DNA of 10,117 bases from Nitrospiraceae bacterium (lineage in GTDB: Bacteria > Nitrospirota > Thermodesulfovibrionia > Thermodesulfovibrionales > UBA9159): the NCBI GenBank assembly GCA_003453735.1, contig DMNE01000502.1:9949-20065 (forward strand), read 5' to 3'. Positions 1-6,950 of this stretch are shown piece by piece. The stretch's first letter is position 1. Each line of letters opens with the position of its first letter. The notes below the pieces were generated by a model that was not told where the DNA came from, did not search any database, and saw only the letters and a program-made list of their open reading frames with translations. A program made the translations under genes and the position numbers.

Positions 1-2103
1 ATATACCGTCTTCCTTGGGCGAGGCTTCACGGGACAAAAGACTACCTTGACATGGCTGCCGTGCTGGGAGATTATCCCGAGATAAGACAGACATTTAACA
101 TCGTACCTTCCCTGATAGAGCAAATCCTCGATTATACGGACAACAACGCAACAGACGCGTTCCTGGACGCAACGCGGAAAAGGATATCCGAACTCACCGA
201 TGATGAGAAGATATTCATCCTCGAGAACTTCTTCCTTGCCAACTGGGACAATATGATCAGGCCGTTTCCGCGATACTACGAGTTGCTCGTTAAAAGAGGT
301 CTGAGGGTTTTGAGAAGCGACCTGAATCGCACGATTAAGTATTTCACCAAAAATGACTTCTTAGACCTGCAGGTCTTGTTCAACCTGGCTTGGATTGACC
401 CCATGTTCAGGAATCGTGATCCCTTTCTCGCTCACCTCATCACGAAAGGAAAAAACTATACCGAGGATGAGAAAGATGTACTCATCGAAAAACAGTTTGC
501 AATACTGAGAGAGATCATTCCCACATATAAGGAGATGCGGAGCAGAGGCCAGGTAGAGGTCTCAACATCACCGTTCTTCCACCCAATCCTCCCTCTCTTG
601 TGGGATACAGACATGGCGAGGATACCGATCCCGGACGTCCGGCTGCCGAAGAGGAGATTCTCACATCCTGAGGATGCCCAACATCAGATACTCACAGCAC
701 TCGACTATTTTGAGCAGATCTTCGGATTTAGACCGTCAGGCATGTGGCCCTCTGAGGGCGCAGTAAGCGAGGATATTATAAAGACAATTCACGCTGCGGG
801 TATACAGTGGGTCGCCACCGATGAAGACATTCTCTCCCGCTCCCTCGGGGAGGCTTTACGCGATTCATCGGGGAATGCTCTGAATCCCTCTGTTCTTTAT
901 TCTGTTTATAATTTTTCGGAGGTCTCGATAATCTTCAGGGACCACAAAATCTCGGATCTCCTGGGCTTCGCTTACTCGGGGTGGGATCCCAAGAGCGCCG
1001 CCTCTGACCTTATTGCCAGACTTGGTGAAATACGGCGTTCCTTGCCATCGACAGAACCCCACATCGTTCCGATTATTCTCGATGGAGAGAACGCATGGGA
1101 GTATTACAGGAACGATGCCCATGACTTTTTCCGGTACCTCTATGAAGGTTTCTCAAAAACCGAATGGCTTAAGACAACAACGATATCCGATTTTCTTAAA
1201 ATACAGAGCAGGAAAAAGAGCCTCAACCATCTCGCTGCCGGCTCATGGATTTACGCAAACTTCAGTGTCTGGATCGGCCATGAAGAGGACAATACGTCAT
1301 GGGATTACCTTACCGAGACGCGGGAGTACCTTGAAACGTTTCAGAAGACGCATCCTGACAAAAACCTCGACTCAGCATGGAAATCATTATATGCTGCGGA
1401 GGGGAGTGACTGGAACTGGTGGTACGGAGATGACCATGCAACAGAGTTGGCAGAAGAATTTGACGAACTCTACCGTTTAAACCTCATGAAAGTCTATAAA
1501 GAGACAGGCGCTGATATTCCACCCCAGCTTTTTATTCCCGTACTCAGGAGCGACAGGGCAACTGCTCTGGCAGGCGCAATTCGCGGCTTTATTCACCCGA
1601 AGATTGACGGCATCATGACGAGTTATTTTGAATGGTACCAGGGGGCCCACATCGACGTCGAAAAGTCGGGCGGAAGTATGCACAGCACTGAAAGCCTCAT
1701 TTCAAAGGTATACTATGGGTTTAATCAGGATACTCTTTTTATTCGAGTCGACCCCAAGCGGTCTTTTGATCATCTCTTTGAAGGGATGGTTCTCTCCATA
1801 CAGATAATCAAGCCGTTCCCCTTCAAACTAAGCGTCTCATTAAGAAATGACATAAATGCAAGACTCTTTAGTAAGCAAGACGATGACTGGGTGGAGGTGC
1901 GAGGGGGGATGATTGACGCTGCCGTTGGTGATATTTTTGAATGCGGTGTCGCATTCCAGGATATACACGCAAAGGAGCATGATGAATTGAATCTCTTTAT
2001 TTCATTACAGCGGGGAGACGAAGAGATTGAGCGATGTCCCTGGAGAGGCTATATCACCGTAACTGTGCCGACTCCTGACTTTGATGCGATGATGTGGTAT
2101 TGA
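1..2103 (+). CDS. GH57-family glycoside hydrolase (alpha-amylase/alpha-mannosidase-like, COG1449 type), 5'-truncated
   Basis: The frame is open from base 1, so the gene begins outside the window; 700 residues are visible. The visible start reads PWARLHGTKDYLDMA, matching the early GH57 region just after the usual HQP motif, so only a few tens of residues are probably missing. The ATG at 52 is internal. GMWPSEGAVSED carries the probable catalytic nucleophile Glu at visible residue 252 (bases 754-756). PIILDGENAWEYY carries the probable acid/base Asp at residue 361 (1081-1083). Both motifs are typical of GH57 retaining enzymes acting on alpha-glucans. The barrel is followed by helical segments and a beta-rich C-terminal region from about residue 530, as in the roughly 700-residue COG1449 members. 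I see no membrane segment in the visible part, so a cytoplasmic role in glycogen or maltodextrin turnover is likely. The family is clear; the exact substrate cannot be read from sequence. Confidence 0.93.
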   Translation: MYRLPWARLHGTKDYLDMAAVLGDYPEIRQTFNIVPSLIEQILDYTDNNATDAFLDATRKRISELTDDEKIFILENFFLANWDNMIRPFPRYYELLVKRGLRVLRSDLNRTIKYFTKNDFLDLQVLFNLAWIDPMFRNRDPFLAHLITKGKNYTEDEKDVLIEKQFAILREIIPTYKEMRSRGQVEVSTSPFFHPILPLLWDTDMARIPIPDVRLPKRRFSHPEDAQHQILTALDYFEQIFGFRPSGMWPSEGAVSEDIIKTIHAAGIQWVATDEDILSRSLGEALRDSSGNALNPSVLYSVYNFSEVSIIFRDHKISDLLGFAYSGWDPKSAASDLIARLGEIRRSLPSTEPHIVPIILDGENAWEYYRNDAHDFFRYLYEGFSKTEWLKTTTISDFLKIQSRKKSLNHLAAGSWIYANFSVWIGHEEDNTSWDYLTETREYLETFQKTHPDKNLDSAWKSLYAAEGSDWNWWYGDDHATELAEEFDELYRLNLMKVYKETGADIPPQLFIPVLRSDRATALAGAIRGFIHPKIDGIMTSYFEWYQGAHIDVEKSGGSMHSTESLISKVYYGFNQDTLFIRVDPKRSFDHLFEGMVLSIQIIKPFPFKLSVSLRNDINARLFSKQDDDWVEVRGGMIDAAVGDIFECGVAFQDIHAKEHDELNLFISLQRGDEEIERCPWRGYITVTVPTPDFDAMMWY

Positions 2104-2113
2104 GCACCGGTGA

Positions 2114-2317
2114 TTAGTTAACCGCTTTTTGCGAAGCGTTAAGAATAGATAGCGCTTCGTCTGACTTTCTGTTTCTCATAAGCCTCTCAGCCATACTTCC
2201 TGGCATAACCACTTCGAGGACAAGCAGCTCGATCCCCTGCCTTTGCCAATCAATCCGGTTAAACGGTGATGGTAAATTTTGTTTGATTTCGTTATTATCA
2301 TAGTATCTTACACTCAT
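2114..2317 (-). CDS. Possible small conserved protein, 67 aa, function unknown
   Basis: This minus-strand frame fits between the GH57 stop (10 nt away) and the pdxJ start (19 nt away) without touching either gene, which is why I keep it. The product starts MSVRYYDNNEIKQ and has a protein-like composition. The second half (about residues 31-62), with PGSMAERLMRNRKSDEALSI, looks like one or two amphipathic helices. It has no signal peptide, membrane segment or Cys cluster. Against it, no good Shine-Dalgarno precedes the ATG, since the complement upstream reads CCTGACGGTGT. Its 3' end also coincides with a hairpin at 2131-2160. I do not recognise the family. It could be a real divergently transcribed small gene or a chance frame in a 233-nt gap. 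Confidence 0.35.
   Translation of the reverse strand: MSVRYYDNNEIKQNLPSPFNRIDWQRQGIELLVLEVVMPGSMAERLMRNRKSDEALSILNASQKAVN
2131..2160. repeat. Inverted repeat, 10-bp stem and 10-nt loop
   Basis: GCGAAGCGTT at 2131-2140 can pair with AGCGCTTCGT at 2151-2160. Eight pairs are Watson-Crick and two are G-U, with CGAAGCG/CGCTTCG as the perfect core. It lies 28 nt after the GH57 stop, where a transcription terminator would be expected. The downstream T content is scattered (CTGACTTTCTGTTTCTC) rather than a clean run, so intrinsic termination is only possible. If the minus-strand ORF at 2114-2317 is real, this sequence also encodes its C-terminal residues. Confidence 0.4.
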
Positions 2318-2325
2318 ACACCGTC

Positions 2326-2331
2326 AGGAGG
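2326..2331 (+). promoter_or_regulatory. Ribosome binding site of pdxJ
   Basis: A full AGGAGG sits 5 nt before the GTG at 2337. It fixes the pdxJ start and confirms that a GTG initiation codon is used. Confidence 0.85.
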
Positions 2332-2336
2332 TTTCC

Positions 2337-3065
2337 GTGATTCTCGGTATTAACATTGACCATATCGCGACGATCAGGGAAGCGAGGAAGGGAAGCGAAC
2401 CCGACCCTCTCATGGCGGCAACCCTCGCAATGCTAGGTGGTGCGGACGGGATCACCGTACATCTCAGGGAGGACAGAAGACATATCAACGACAGAGATCT
2501 GAAGGGCTTGAGGGAAATGGTTCCTATCGAACTCAACCTCGAAATGGCTGCAACCCAGGAGATGGTGGGGATCGCCCTTTCGGTTAAACCAGATATGGTC
2601 ACGCTAGTCCCGGAAAAACGACAGGAGCTCACTACGGAAGGCGGGCTTGATCTCATCACGCGAAAAGATCTGATAGCAGGAGCTATCCAAAAAATCCAGC
2701 AGGCTGGTATTCCCGTAAGTTTGTTCATCAATCCTTCGATCATAGACATCGACCTATCCAAGTCAATCGGGGCCGATATGGTTGAGATCCATACCGGGCA
2801 TTACGCTAACGCACATGCGAAAAGACATCAGGATGAACTCATAAAGATAAAGGACGCAGCCGAAATCGCATATCGGAATGAACTCATGGTGAATGCGGGA
2901 CACGGCCTCAATTATTTTAATGTTAAAGCTGTAGCCGCAATTGACGGAATCAGGGCGCTCTATATCGGTCACAGTATAATTTCCAGGGCAGTTCTCGTCG
3001 GCATGGAACGGGCTGTGCGCGAGATGAAGGAACTGATAGGATGCTCAAGGAAGCTTACAGAGTGA
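2337..3065 (+). CDS. pdxJ: Pyridoxine 5'-phosphate synthase PdxJ
   Basis: PdxJ condenses 1-deoxy-D-xylulose 5-phosphate with 3-amino-2-oxopropyl phosphate to form pyridoxine 5'-phosphate, the ring-closing step of DXP-dependent vitamin B6 synthesis in the cytoplasm. The 242 residues match the usual length and align along their whole length with the E. coli protein as I remember it. The N-terminus is MILGINIDHIATIREAR. HLREDRRHI contains the active-site His42 (E. coli His45), NLEMA contains Glu69 (Glu72), and NAGHGLNY contains His189 (His193). LVPEKRQELTTEGG is the conserved phosphate-site loop, and the end (YIGHSIISRAVLVGM) is also typical. The start is GTG with a perfect AGGAGG. The gap to acpS is 206 nt. 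In many bacteria pdxJ and acpS are adjacent and co-transcribed, so one transcription unit is likely here. Confidence 0.97.
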   Translation: MILGINIDHIATIREARKGSEPDPLMAATLAMLGGADGITVHLREDRRHINDRDLKGLREMVPIELNLEMAATQEMVGIALSVKPDMVTLVPEKRQELTTEGGLDLITRKDLIAGAIQKIQQAGIPVSLFINPSIIDIDLSKSIGADMVEIHTGHYANAHAKRHQDELIKIKDAAEIAYRNELMVNAGHGLNYFNVKAVAAIDGIRALYIGHSIISRAVLVGMERAVREMKELIGCSRKLTE

Positions 3066-3209
3066 CCTCCTAAGCAGAACGCTGGGGAACTTTGGAATAA
3101 TTACGGTGGGCATATTTTTATGATAGATCGTTGTGAGGTTAACTTCAAGGTCTTCATTGACATCTTCAGTAAGGTCTATATCACAGGGTGTCATGTCAAC
3201 ATTCTTCAC
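3045..3209 (-). CDS. Doubtful small ORF, 54 aa, antisense to the pdxJ end
   Basis: The gap between pdxJ and acpS has a minus-strand frame starting at GTG 3209 (alternative ATG 3194). It runs into the last 21 bases of pdxJ. The product is acidic at the N-terminus (DIDLTEDVNEDLEVN) and ends with PTVIIPKFPSVLLRRS. It has no clear ribosome binding site and matches no family I know. It is recorded only because the gap has no other candidate gene; chance is the likelier explanation. Confidence 0.12.
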   Translation of the reverse strand: MKNVDMTPCDIDLTEDVNEDLEVNLTTIYHKNMPTVIIPKFPSVLLRRSLCKLP

Positions 3210-3233
3210 TTACCTGCTCTTTTTTGCATTCTA

Positions 3234-3268
3234 CCATCAACCAGCAGCTATCAACAAACAGCCGTATC
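3234..3268. repeat. Short period-7 tandem repeat before acpS
   Basis: The bases just before the acpS start divide into heptamers CCATCAA, CCAGCAG, CTATCAA, CAAACAG and CCGTATC. Taken as two 14-mers (3234-3247 and 3248-3261), they agree at 11 of 14 positions. Translated on the plus strand the pattern gives STINQQLSTN, the type of string often seen in spurious ORFs over intergenic heptanucleotide repeats in other bacteria. It takes the place where a ribosome binding site for acpS would be expected. Confidence 0.55.
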
Positions 3269-3271
3269 ATC

Positions 3272-3652
3272 ATGATTTACGGCATCGGCGTAGACATCGT
3301 AAAAGTTGAGAGGGTACGGGAGATAGTGGAAAAATGGGGGGAGAGATTTCTCCATAGGGTATTCACAGACCAAGAGATACGCTATTGCTACGGGAAAAAG
3401 AGCCCTTATCTTTCGTTGTCGGTGAGGTTCGCTGCCAAGGAAGCATGTGTTAAAGCAGTCGGATCAAAACTCCCTGTCTCCTTGAAGGATATCGAGGTAG
3501 TAAACGACATATTCGGCAAACCAGCCATAAAAACATATGGCAACGTTGACATTTTTTTCCGGGAGCATTTTCTTCAAGAGGCGCACCTGAGTTTGAGCCA
3601 CGAAAAGGACTATGGTATCGCATGTGTCGTAATCGAGTCGGATAACCCTTAA
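3272..3652 (+). CDS. acpS: Holo-[acyl-carrier-protein] synthase AcpS
   Basis: AcpS transfers 4'-phosphopantetheine from coenzyme A to the conserved Ser of acyl carrier protein, making it active for fatty acid synthesis. From ATG 3272 the protein has 126 residues, the usual length. It begins with the family signature MIYGIGVDIV, whose Asp8 binds Mg2+. RFAAKEA contains the second metal ligand Glu57, and FGKPAI and HLSLSHE follow in the expected order. The frame stays open upstream to a GTG at 3188, but those extra 28 residues come from a repeat-like sequence and have no counterpart in the family. No strong Shine-Dalgarno is visible before 3272, so initiation may be weak or depend on translation from upstream. 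Its substrate, ACP, is encoded at 5825-6055 on the other strand. Confidence 0.95.
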   Translation: MIYGIGVDIVKVERVREIVEKWGERFLHRVFTDQEIRYCYGKKSPYLSLSVRFAAKEACVKAVGSKLPVSLKDIEVVNDIFGKPAIKTYGNVDIFFREHFLQEAHLSLSHEKDYGIACVVIESDNP

Positions 3653-3663
3653 TGGAGACCACC

Positions 3664-3798
3664 ATGAAAAAGGCCACATCGTTTGCGAGACGACAGAAAA
3701 CATGGCGTTGTTCGGGACTAAGTGACAGCATTATTTTTTGTTTACGGTTTAGCTTTTTCCACTCTCGGATTAACCATTGTTGTTTGAAAACCACCTGA
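3664..3798 (+). CDS. Possible small basic ORF downstream of acpS, 44 aa
   Basis: An ATG at 3664 lies 11 nt after the acpS stop, with GGAG at 3654-3657 spaced 6 nt from it. That is a better initiation site than acpS itself has. The product starts MKKATSFARRQKTWRC and is basic and rich in Cys, Phe and Ser, with a hydrophobic patch (IIFCLRFSFF) at about residues 23-32. It resembles no family I know. It could be the surviving start of a decayed gene once co-transcribed with acpS, or a chance ORF. Its 3' part carries the first arms of the interleaved repeats at 3757-3775. Confidence 0.22.
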   Translation: MKKATSFARRQKTWRCSGLSDSIIFCLRFSFFHSRINHCCLKTT

Positions 3799-3827
3799 CC
3801 CACAAATGAAAGAGTGGAAGGTTAATC
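3757..3827. repeat. Two interleaved inverted repeats (A-B-A'-B' order) between convergent genes
   Basis: TTCCACTCT (3757-3765) is the exact reverse complement of AGAGTGGAA (3811-3819). GATTAACC (3768-3775) is the exact reverse complement of GGTTAATC (3820-3827). The two pairs are interleaved rather than nested, so in RNA they would form a pseudoknot or two mutually exclusive hairpins. They lie in the 234-nt gap between the stops of acpS and rnc. No T-run follows on either strand, so this is not a standard intrinsic terminator. Confidence 0.5.
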
Positions 3828-3886
3828 TCCCCAAGAAAATATCTCTCCGATATCGCCGGTAACGTGGGAGTGGTGAGCCCTTCCGA

Positions 3887-4600
3887 TTATCCATGCCCTT
3901 CGTTTAATCTCTCCATTGCCTCTTTAGCAGCTATCGTCTGTGCCTCTTTCTTGCTCTTTCCCGTCCCCCTTCCGAACGGTCTGTCTCCAATGAGGACGTT
4001 AACCGTAAAGATCTTGCGGTGCTCGTCTCCCTCCTGGCTTATGAGCCGGTACTCGGGCAAGACCCCAAAGAGCGTCTGGCTTTTTTCCTGAAGGTCTGTC
4101 TTGTAATCGTGGCACTGACCAGAAGAGATCACGGACGGTATCTTATCCTGAAGAAGCTGCAGAATCACATGCTGCGCATGTTCAAATCCTCCGTCAAGAT
4201 AAATAGCCCCAAAAACAGCCTCTAAGGCATCTGCAAGGATGGATTTCCTTCGTCTTCCTCCCGTTTCTTCCTCGCCCTTCCCTAAGCGTAGGTATTCACC
4301 GAGGGATATTTCGGCCGCGATCTCCGCCAAGAGAGAACCCTTTACGAGATAGGACTTCATTTTAGCCATCAGCGATTCGGAAAATCCTTCGTCATAGCGG
4401 AAAAGATACTCGACAACAGCAAGTGCGAGCACAGAATCACCAAGGAACTCGAGTCTCTCATTGTATGCCAACGCCTTATGAGGATTCTCATGCTGAAAGG
4501 ATTTGTGGGTCAGGGCATTGAGGAGAAGCCCCTTGTTTTTAAAACAGTACCCTAACGTTCTCTCAAGCTTCTCTATATTTTTTGAATAGGAGGCATGCAT
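3887..4600 (-). CDS. rnc: Ribonuclease III
   Basis: RNase III cuts double-stranded RNA, processing rRNA precursors and some mRNAs. Counting from ATG 4600 the protein has 237 residues, close to the family norm. The catalytic domain (about 1-155) has the signature [14 protein letters not shown] at 47-60, with metal-binding Glu51 and Asp55. [15 protein letters not shown] supplies Asp124 and Glu127. The double-stranded-RNA-binding domain follows from about residue 165, with [11 protein letters not shown] and, near the end, [16 protein letters not shown]. The frame is open further upstream to 4705, but those 35 residues are antisense-free overlap with fabF coding sequence and lack family similarity. 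ATG 4600 lies 38 nt inside the fabF end, preceded by a weak GGCGGGA, so translation is probably coupled to fabF. The fabF-rnc order is common in bacteria. Confidence 0.95.
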   Translation of the reverse strand: MHASYSKNIEKLERTLGYCFKNKGLLLNALTHKSFQHENPHKALAYNERLEFLGDSVLALAVVEYLFRYDEGFSESLMAKMKSYLVKGSLLAEIAAEISLGEYLRLGKGEEETGGRRRKSILADALEAVFGAIYLDGGFEHAQHVILQLLQDKIPSVISSGQCHDYKTDLQEKSQTLFGVLPEYRLISQEGDEHRKIFTVNVLIGDRPFGRGTGKSKKEAQTIAAKEAMERLNEGHG

Positions 4601-5810
4601 TCGTCCCGCCAAAGCCAAAGGAATTCGATAACGTATACTCGACAGTTCTCTGTCCTGCCTTCCAGGGAACATAATCGAGGTCACATTCGGGATCAGGCTT
4701 TTCAAGGTTTATCGTCGGGGGGACCATATTGGTATGGACGCTCAGGACACTGATAACTGCCTCCACACCGCCCGCAGCACCGAGCAAATGTCCAGTCATG
4801 GACTTTGTAGAACTCACGCACAGCTTATAGGCATGTCCTCCGAATACCTCTTTAATCGCTGCTGTTTCCAGTTCATCGCCGTATTTTGTCGATGTCCCAT
4901 GGGCATTGATGTAATCAACCACGTCAGGCACAACACCTGCATCCTTCAATGCAAGTTCCATACACGCTGCTGCACCCTCTCCTCCCGGAGATGGTGATGT
5001 AATGTGATAGGCATCACTGGTCATGCCGTAACCGACCACCTCAGCATAGATTTTCGCATTCCTTTGCTTTGCAAAATCGAGGGCTTCGAGGACAACAATC
5101 CCCGCCCCCTCACCCACGACAAATCCATCTCTGTCCGTGTCAAACGGTCTACTGGCCCGCTCGGGTTCATCATTGCGCGTGGACAGGGCCTTCATGACAG
5201 CAAACCCTCCGACTGCCATGGGGGTTATAACGGATTCTGTTCCGCCAGCAATCATCGCATCAGCGTCTCCACGCTGGATAATCTTGAACGCATCTCCTAT
5301 CGCATGGGTGCCAGTAGCGCAAGCGGTAGTCACCGCGGTGTTCGGACCCTTAGCGCCGAATTGTATGGAGACACGGCCCGATGCGAGGTTAATGATCAGC
5401 ATAGGAATAAAAAATGGTGATATCCTGCGGTAACCCTTTTCAAGATAGATCTTATGGTAATGCTCAATCGCAGGAAGGCCCCCCATCCCAGAGCCTATGA
5501 TCACACCAACCCTTTTGGCATTCTCGCCAGTTATCGTGAGACCCGATTCCTCCATTGCCATTGTGGAAGCCGCTACCGCAAAGTGGATAAACCGGTCCAT
5601 CTTTTTTATTTCCTTGGGTTCAATATAAAGGGCCGGGTCAAAATCTTTCACTTCTCCAGCGATATGCACAGGAAGGTCCGAAGAATCAAATGTCCTGATA
5701 ATTCCTATCCCCGACCTGCCTTCAAGAAGCGCTTCCCATGAAGCTTTCACCCCTATCCCAACAGGGGTAATGAGCCCCATGCCCGTTACAACAATCCTTC
5801 GTTTTTCCAT
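4563..5810 (-). CDS. fabF: 3-oxoacyl-[acyl-carrier-protein] synthase II (KAS II)
   Basis: FabF condenses malonyl-ACP with acyl-ACP, extending the fatty acid chain by two carbons in the cytoplasm. The 415 residues match the family. The active-site set is complete: Cys164 in [10 protein letters not shown], His304 in [11 protein letters not shown], Lys336 in SSTKSMTGH and His341 in the same block. [14 protein letters not shown] and the C-terminal [11 protein letters not shown] are also present. The N-terminus [12 protein letters not shown] is typical, and the ATG at 5810 has AGAGGA just upstream with short spacing. It starts 14 nt after the acpP stop, so the two are surely co-transcribed. The presence of Cys-His-His rather than Gln at the active site marks a true elongating enzyme, not a decarboxylating chain-length factor. 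Confidence 0.97.
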   Translation of the reverse strand: MEKRRIVVTGMGLITPVGIGVKASWEALLEGRSGIGIIRTFDSSDLPVHIAGEVKDFDPALYIEPKEIKKMDRFIHFAVAASTMAMEESGLTITGENAKRVGVIIGSGMGGLPAIEHYHKIYLEKGYRRISPFFIPMLIINLASGRVSIQFGAKGPNTAVTTACATGTHAIGDAFKIIQRGDADAMIAGGTESVITPMAVGGFAVMKALSTRNDEPERASRPFDTDRDGFVVGEGAGIVVLEALDFAKQRNAKIYAEVVGYGMTSDAYHITSPSPGGEGAAACMELALKDAGVVPDVVDYINAHGTSTKYGDELETAAIKEVFGGHAYKLCVSSTKSMTGHLLGAAGGVEAVISVLSVHTNMVPPTINLEKPDPECDLDYVPWKAGQRTVEYTLSNSFGFGGTNACLLFKKYREA

Positions 5811-5824
5811 TGTCCTCTGAGGTT

Positions 5825-6055
5825 TTAGCCTTGTTTCTTCTTTATGTACTCTATTGCGTCCTTGACCTTTGTGATCTTCTCGGCATCCTCATCCGGTATC
5901 TCGATATTGAAGGCCTCTTCAAATGCCATGACAAGCTCCACTGTATCCAAGGAATCTGCTCCAAGATCCTCCACAAATGATGCTTCAGCTGTTACTTCCG
6001 ATGGGTTTACACCGAGCTGCTTCGCTATGATCTCTTTAACCTTTTCGTCCACCAT
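5825..6055 (-). CDS. acpP: Acyl carrier protein
   Basis: ACP carries growing acyl chains on a phosphopantetheine arm through fatty acid synthesis. It is a small acidic protein with the four-helix ACP pattern and the attachment motif [16 protein letters not shown]. The modified Ser is residue 35 from this start, or 36 if the preceding ATG is used. [11 protein letters not shown] and the lysine-rich end are typical. Two ATG codons are adjacent, at 6058 and 6055. GGAGG (6067-6063) is 4 nt from the first and 7 nt from the second, so I prefer 6055 (76 aa); the alternative gives 77 aa. The 93-nt gap to fabG could hold an extra promoter, as acpP is often expressed more strongly than its neighbours, but I see no convincing box there. 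Confidence 0.97.
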   Translation of the reverse strand: MVDEKVKEIIAKQLGVNPSEVTAEASFVEDLGADSLDTVELVMAFEEAFNIEIPDEDAEKITKVKDAIEYIKKKQG

Positions 6056-6062
6056 CATGACA

Positions 6063-6067
6063 CCTCC
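6063..6067 (-). promoter_or_regulatory. Ribosome binding site of acpP
   Basis: GGAGG on the minus strand lies 4 nt from the first ATG (6058) and 7 nt from the second (6055). The spacing favours the second. Confidence 0.75.
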
Positions 6068-6151
6068 ATTTCAAAATTATTTAGCCGATGAGTGATAGAA
6101 AAACTATGCCGCTCTCTAACTCCATTACGGGATCGATCTGTATTACCCAAA

Positions 6152-6892
6152 CTACATATACATACCGCCATTTACATGCATCACCTGACCAGTAATATAC
6201 CCGGAATCAGTCGAAGCAAAGAACAAAACGGCATGTGCGACGTCATCTATCGTTCCGAACCGGGCCATCGGGATCGCCTTTTTCATTTCCTCCTTCACAT
6301 TTTCAGGGAGGGCATCGGTCATTACAGTGGTAATAAAGCCTGGAGCGACCGCATTACAGGTTATCCCCCTGCTCGCATATTCCCTTGCAATGGTCTTTGT
6401 CAACCCTACAATGCCTGCCTTCGACGCACTGTAGTTAGCCTGTCCCGGATTGCCCATAAAAGCCACCACAGAAGCGATGTTGATGATCCTTCCGACCCGT
6501 TGCTTTGCCATAATCTTCACCGCCTCTTTTGAACAGAGGAATACCCCCTTCAGATTGACTGCTATCACGGCATCCCAATCATCTTCCTTCATCCTGAGTA
6601 AAAGGCTGTCCCTTGTTATGCCGGCATTGTTTACGAGGATGTCCAGTCTCCCAAATGTATCCATTATTTCCTGAAATGCTTTTATCACCTCCTCTGACTT
6701 CGAAACATTAATGCTGACAGCCATGGTCTTCCCGCCAATCTTGGCAATCTCGGCAGAGGTTTGCCGTGCGTCGTCGATATTGACATCGGCGATCACAACA
6801 TCAGCCCCTCTTCTGGCAAGTCCTTCTGCTATTGCCTTTCCAATACCTCTCGCACTTCCTGTTACAAGGGCGACCTGACTTTTGAAGTCCAT
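6152..6892 (-). CDS. fabG: 3-oxoacyl-[acyl-carrier-protein] reductase FabG
   Basis: FabG reduces 3-ketoacyl-ACP to 3-hydroxyacyl-ACP with NADPH, the first reductive step of each elongation cycle. Counting from ATG 6892 it has 246 residues, the standard length for this short-chain dehydrogenase. The cofactor motif TGSARGIG is at 11-18, NNAG at 88-91, and the catalytic tetrad is Asn113, Ser141, Tyr154 and Lys158 (NYSASKAG). The C-terminus, GYITGQVMHVNGGMYM, is typical of FabG and separates it from generic SDR enzymes. A longer frame begins at a TTG at 6907, but that codon lies inside the ribosome binding site GGGAGG, so 6892 is the start. It is the first gene of the fabG-acpP-fabF-rnc unit. fabD and fabH, often upstream, are absent; the neighbouring gene is divergent. 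Confidence 0.96.
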   Translation of the reverse strand: MDFKSQVALVTGSARGIGKAIAEGLARRGADVVIADVNIDDARQTSAEIAKIGGKTMAVSINVSKSEEVIKAFQEIMDTFGRLDILVNNAGITRDSLLLRMKEDDWDAVIAVNLKGVFLCSKEAVKIMAKQRVGRIINIASVVAFMGNPGQANYSASKAGIVGLTKTIAREYASRGITCNAVAPGFITTVMTDALPENVKEEMKKAIPMARFGTIDDVAHAVLFFASTDSGYITGQVMHVNGGMYM

Positions 6893-6898
6893 TTTCTC

Positions 6899-6904
6899 CC
6901 TCCC
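6899..6904 (-). promoter_or_regulatory. Ribosome binding site of fabG
   Basis: GGGAGG on the minus strand is 6 nt before ATG 6892. It rules out the upstream TTG at 6907, which overlaps it. Confidence 0.8.
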
Positions 6905-6919
6905 CAAAAAGACGGCATA

Positions 6920-6949
6920 ATTGTAACAGAGATATCTTGCTCTTTTCCA
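6920..6949 (-). promoter_or_regulatory. Candidate promoter of the fabG operon
   Basis: On the minus strand, TACAAT (6925-6920) resembles a sigma-70 -10 box. TGGAAA (6949-6944) matches the -35 consensus at 4 of 6 positions with an 18-nt spacer. Transcription would start about 20 nt before the fabG ribosome binding site. The A/T-rich repeats at 6951-7009 lie immediately upstream, where an activator or UP-like element would act. The match is by eye only. Confidence 0.35.
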
Positions 6950-6950
6950 G

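Noticed and set aside
1013..1480. 155-codon plus-strand ORF inside the GH57 gene
   Set aside because: It is a shifted frame of a gene with intact catalytic motifs; the composition is rich in Arg and Thr with no recognisable motif.
2324..2761. 145-codon minus-strand ORF opposite pdxJ
   Set aside because: It is a shadow of pdxJ, low in complexity (Ser, Ile and Arg rich), and pdxJ is unmistakable.
3188..3271. N-terminal extension of acpS from GTG 3188
   Set aside because: It translates a period-7 repeat and adds residues before the invariant MIYGIGVDIV start.
3450..3803. Minus-strand ORF of 117 codons (and a nested one of 79) opposite acpS
   Set aside because: It lies antisense to the clearly coding acpS and its product has no family features.
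3653..3886. Bidirectional intrinsic terminator between acpS and rnc
   Set aside because: A terminator is expected there, but no stem is followed by a T-run on either strand.
5004..5433. Plus-strand ORFs of 138 and 98 codons opposite fabF
   Set aside because: Both are antisense frames over the conserved FabF core and have no motif.
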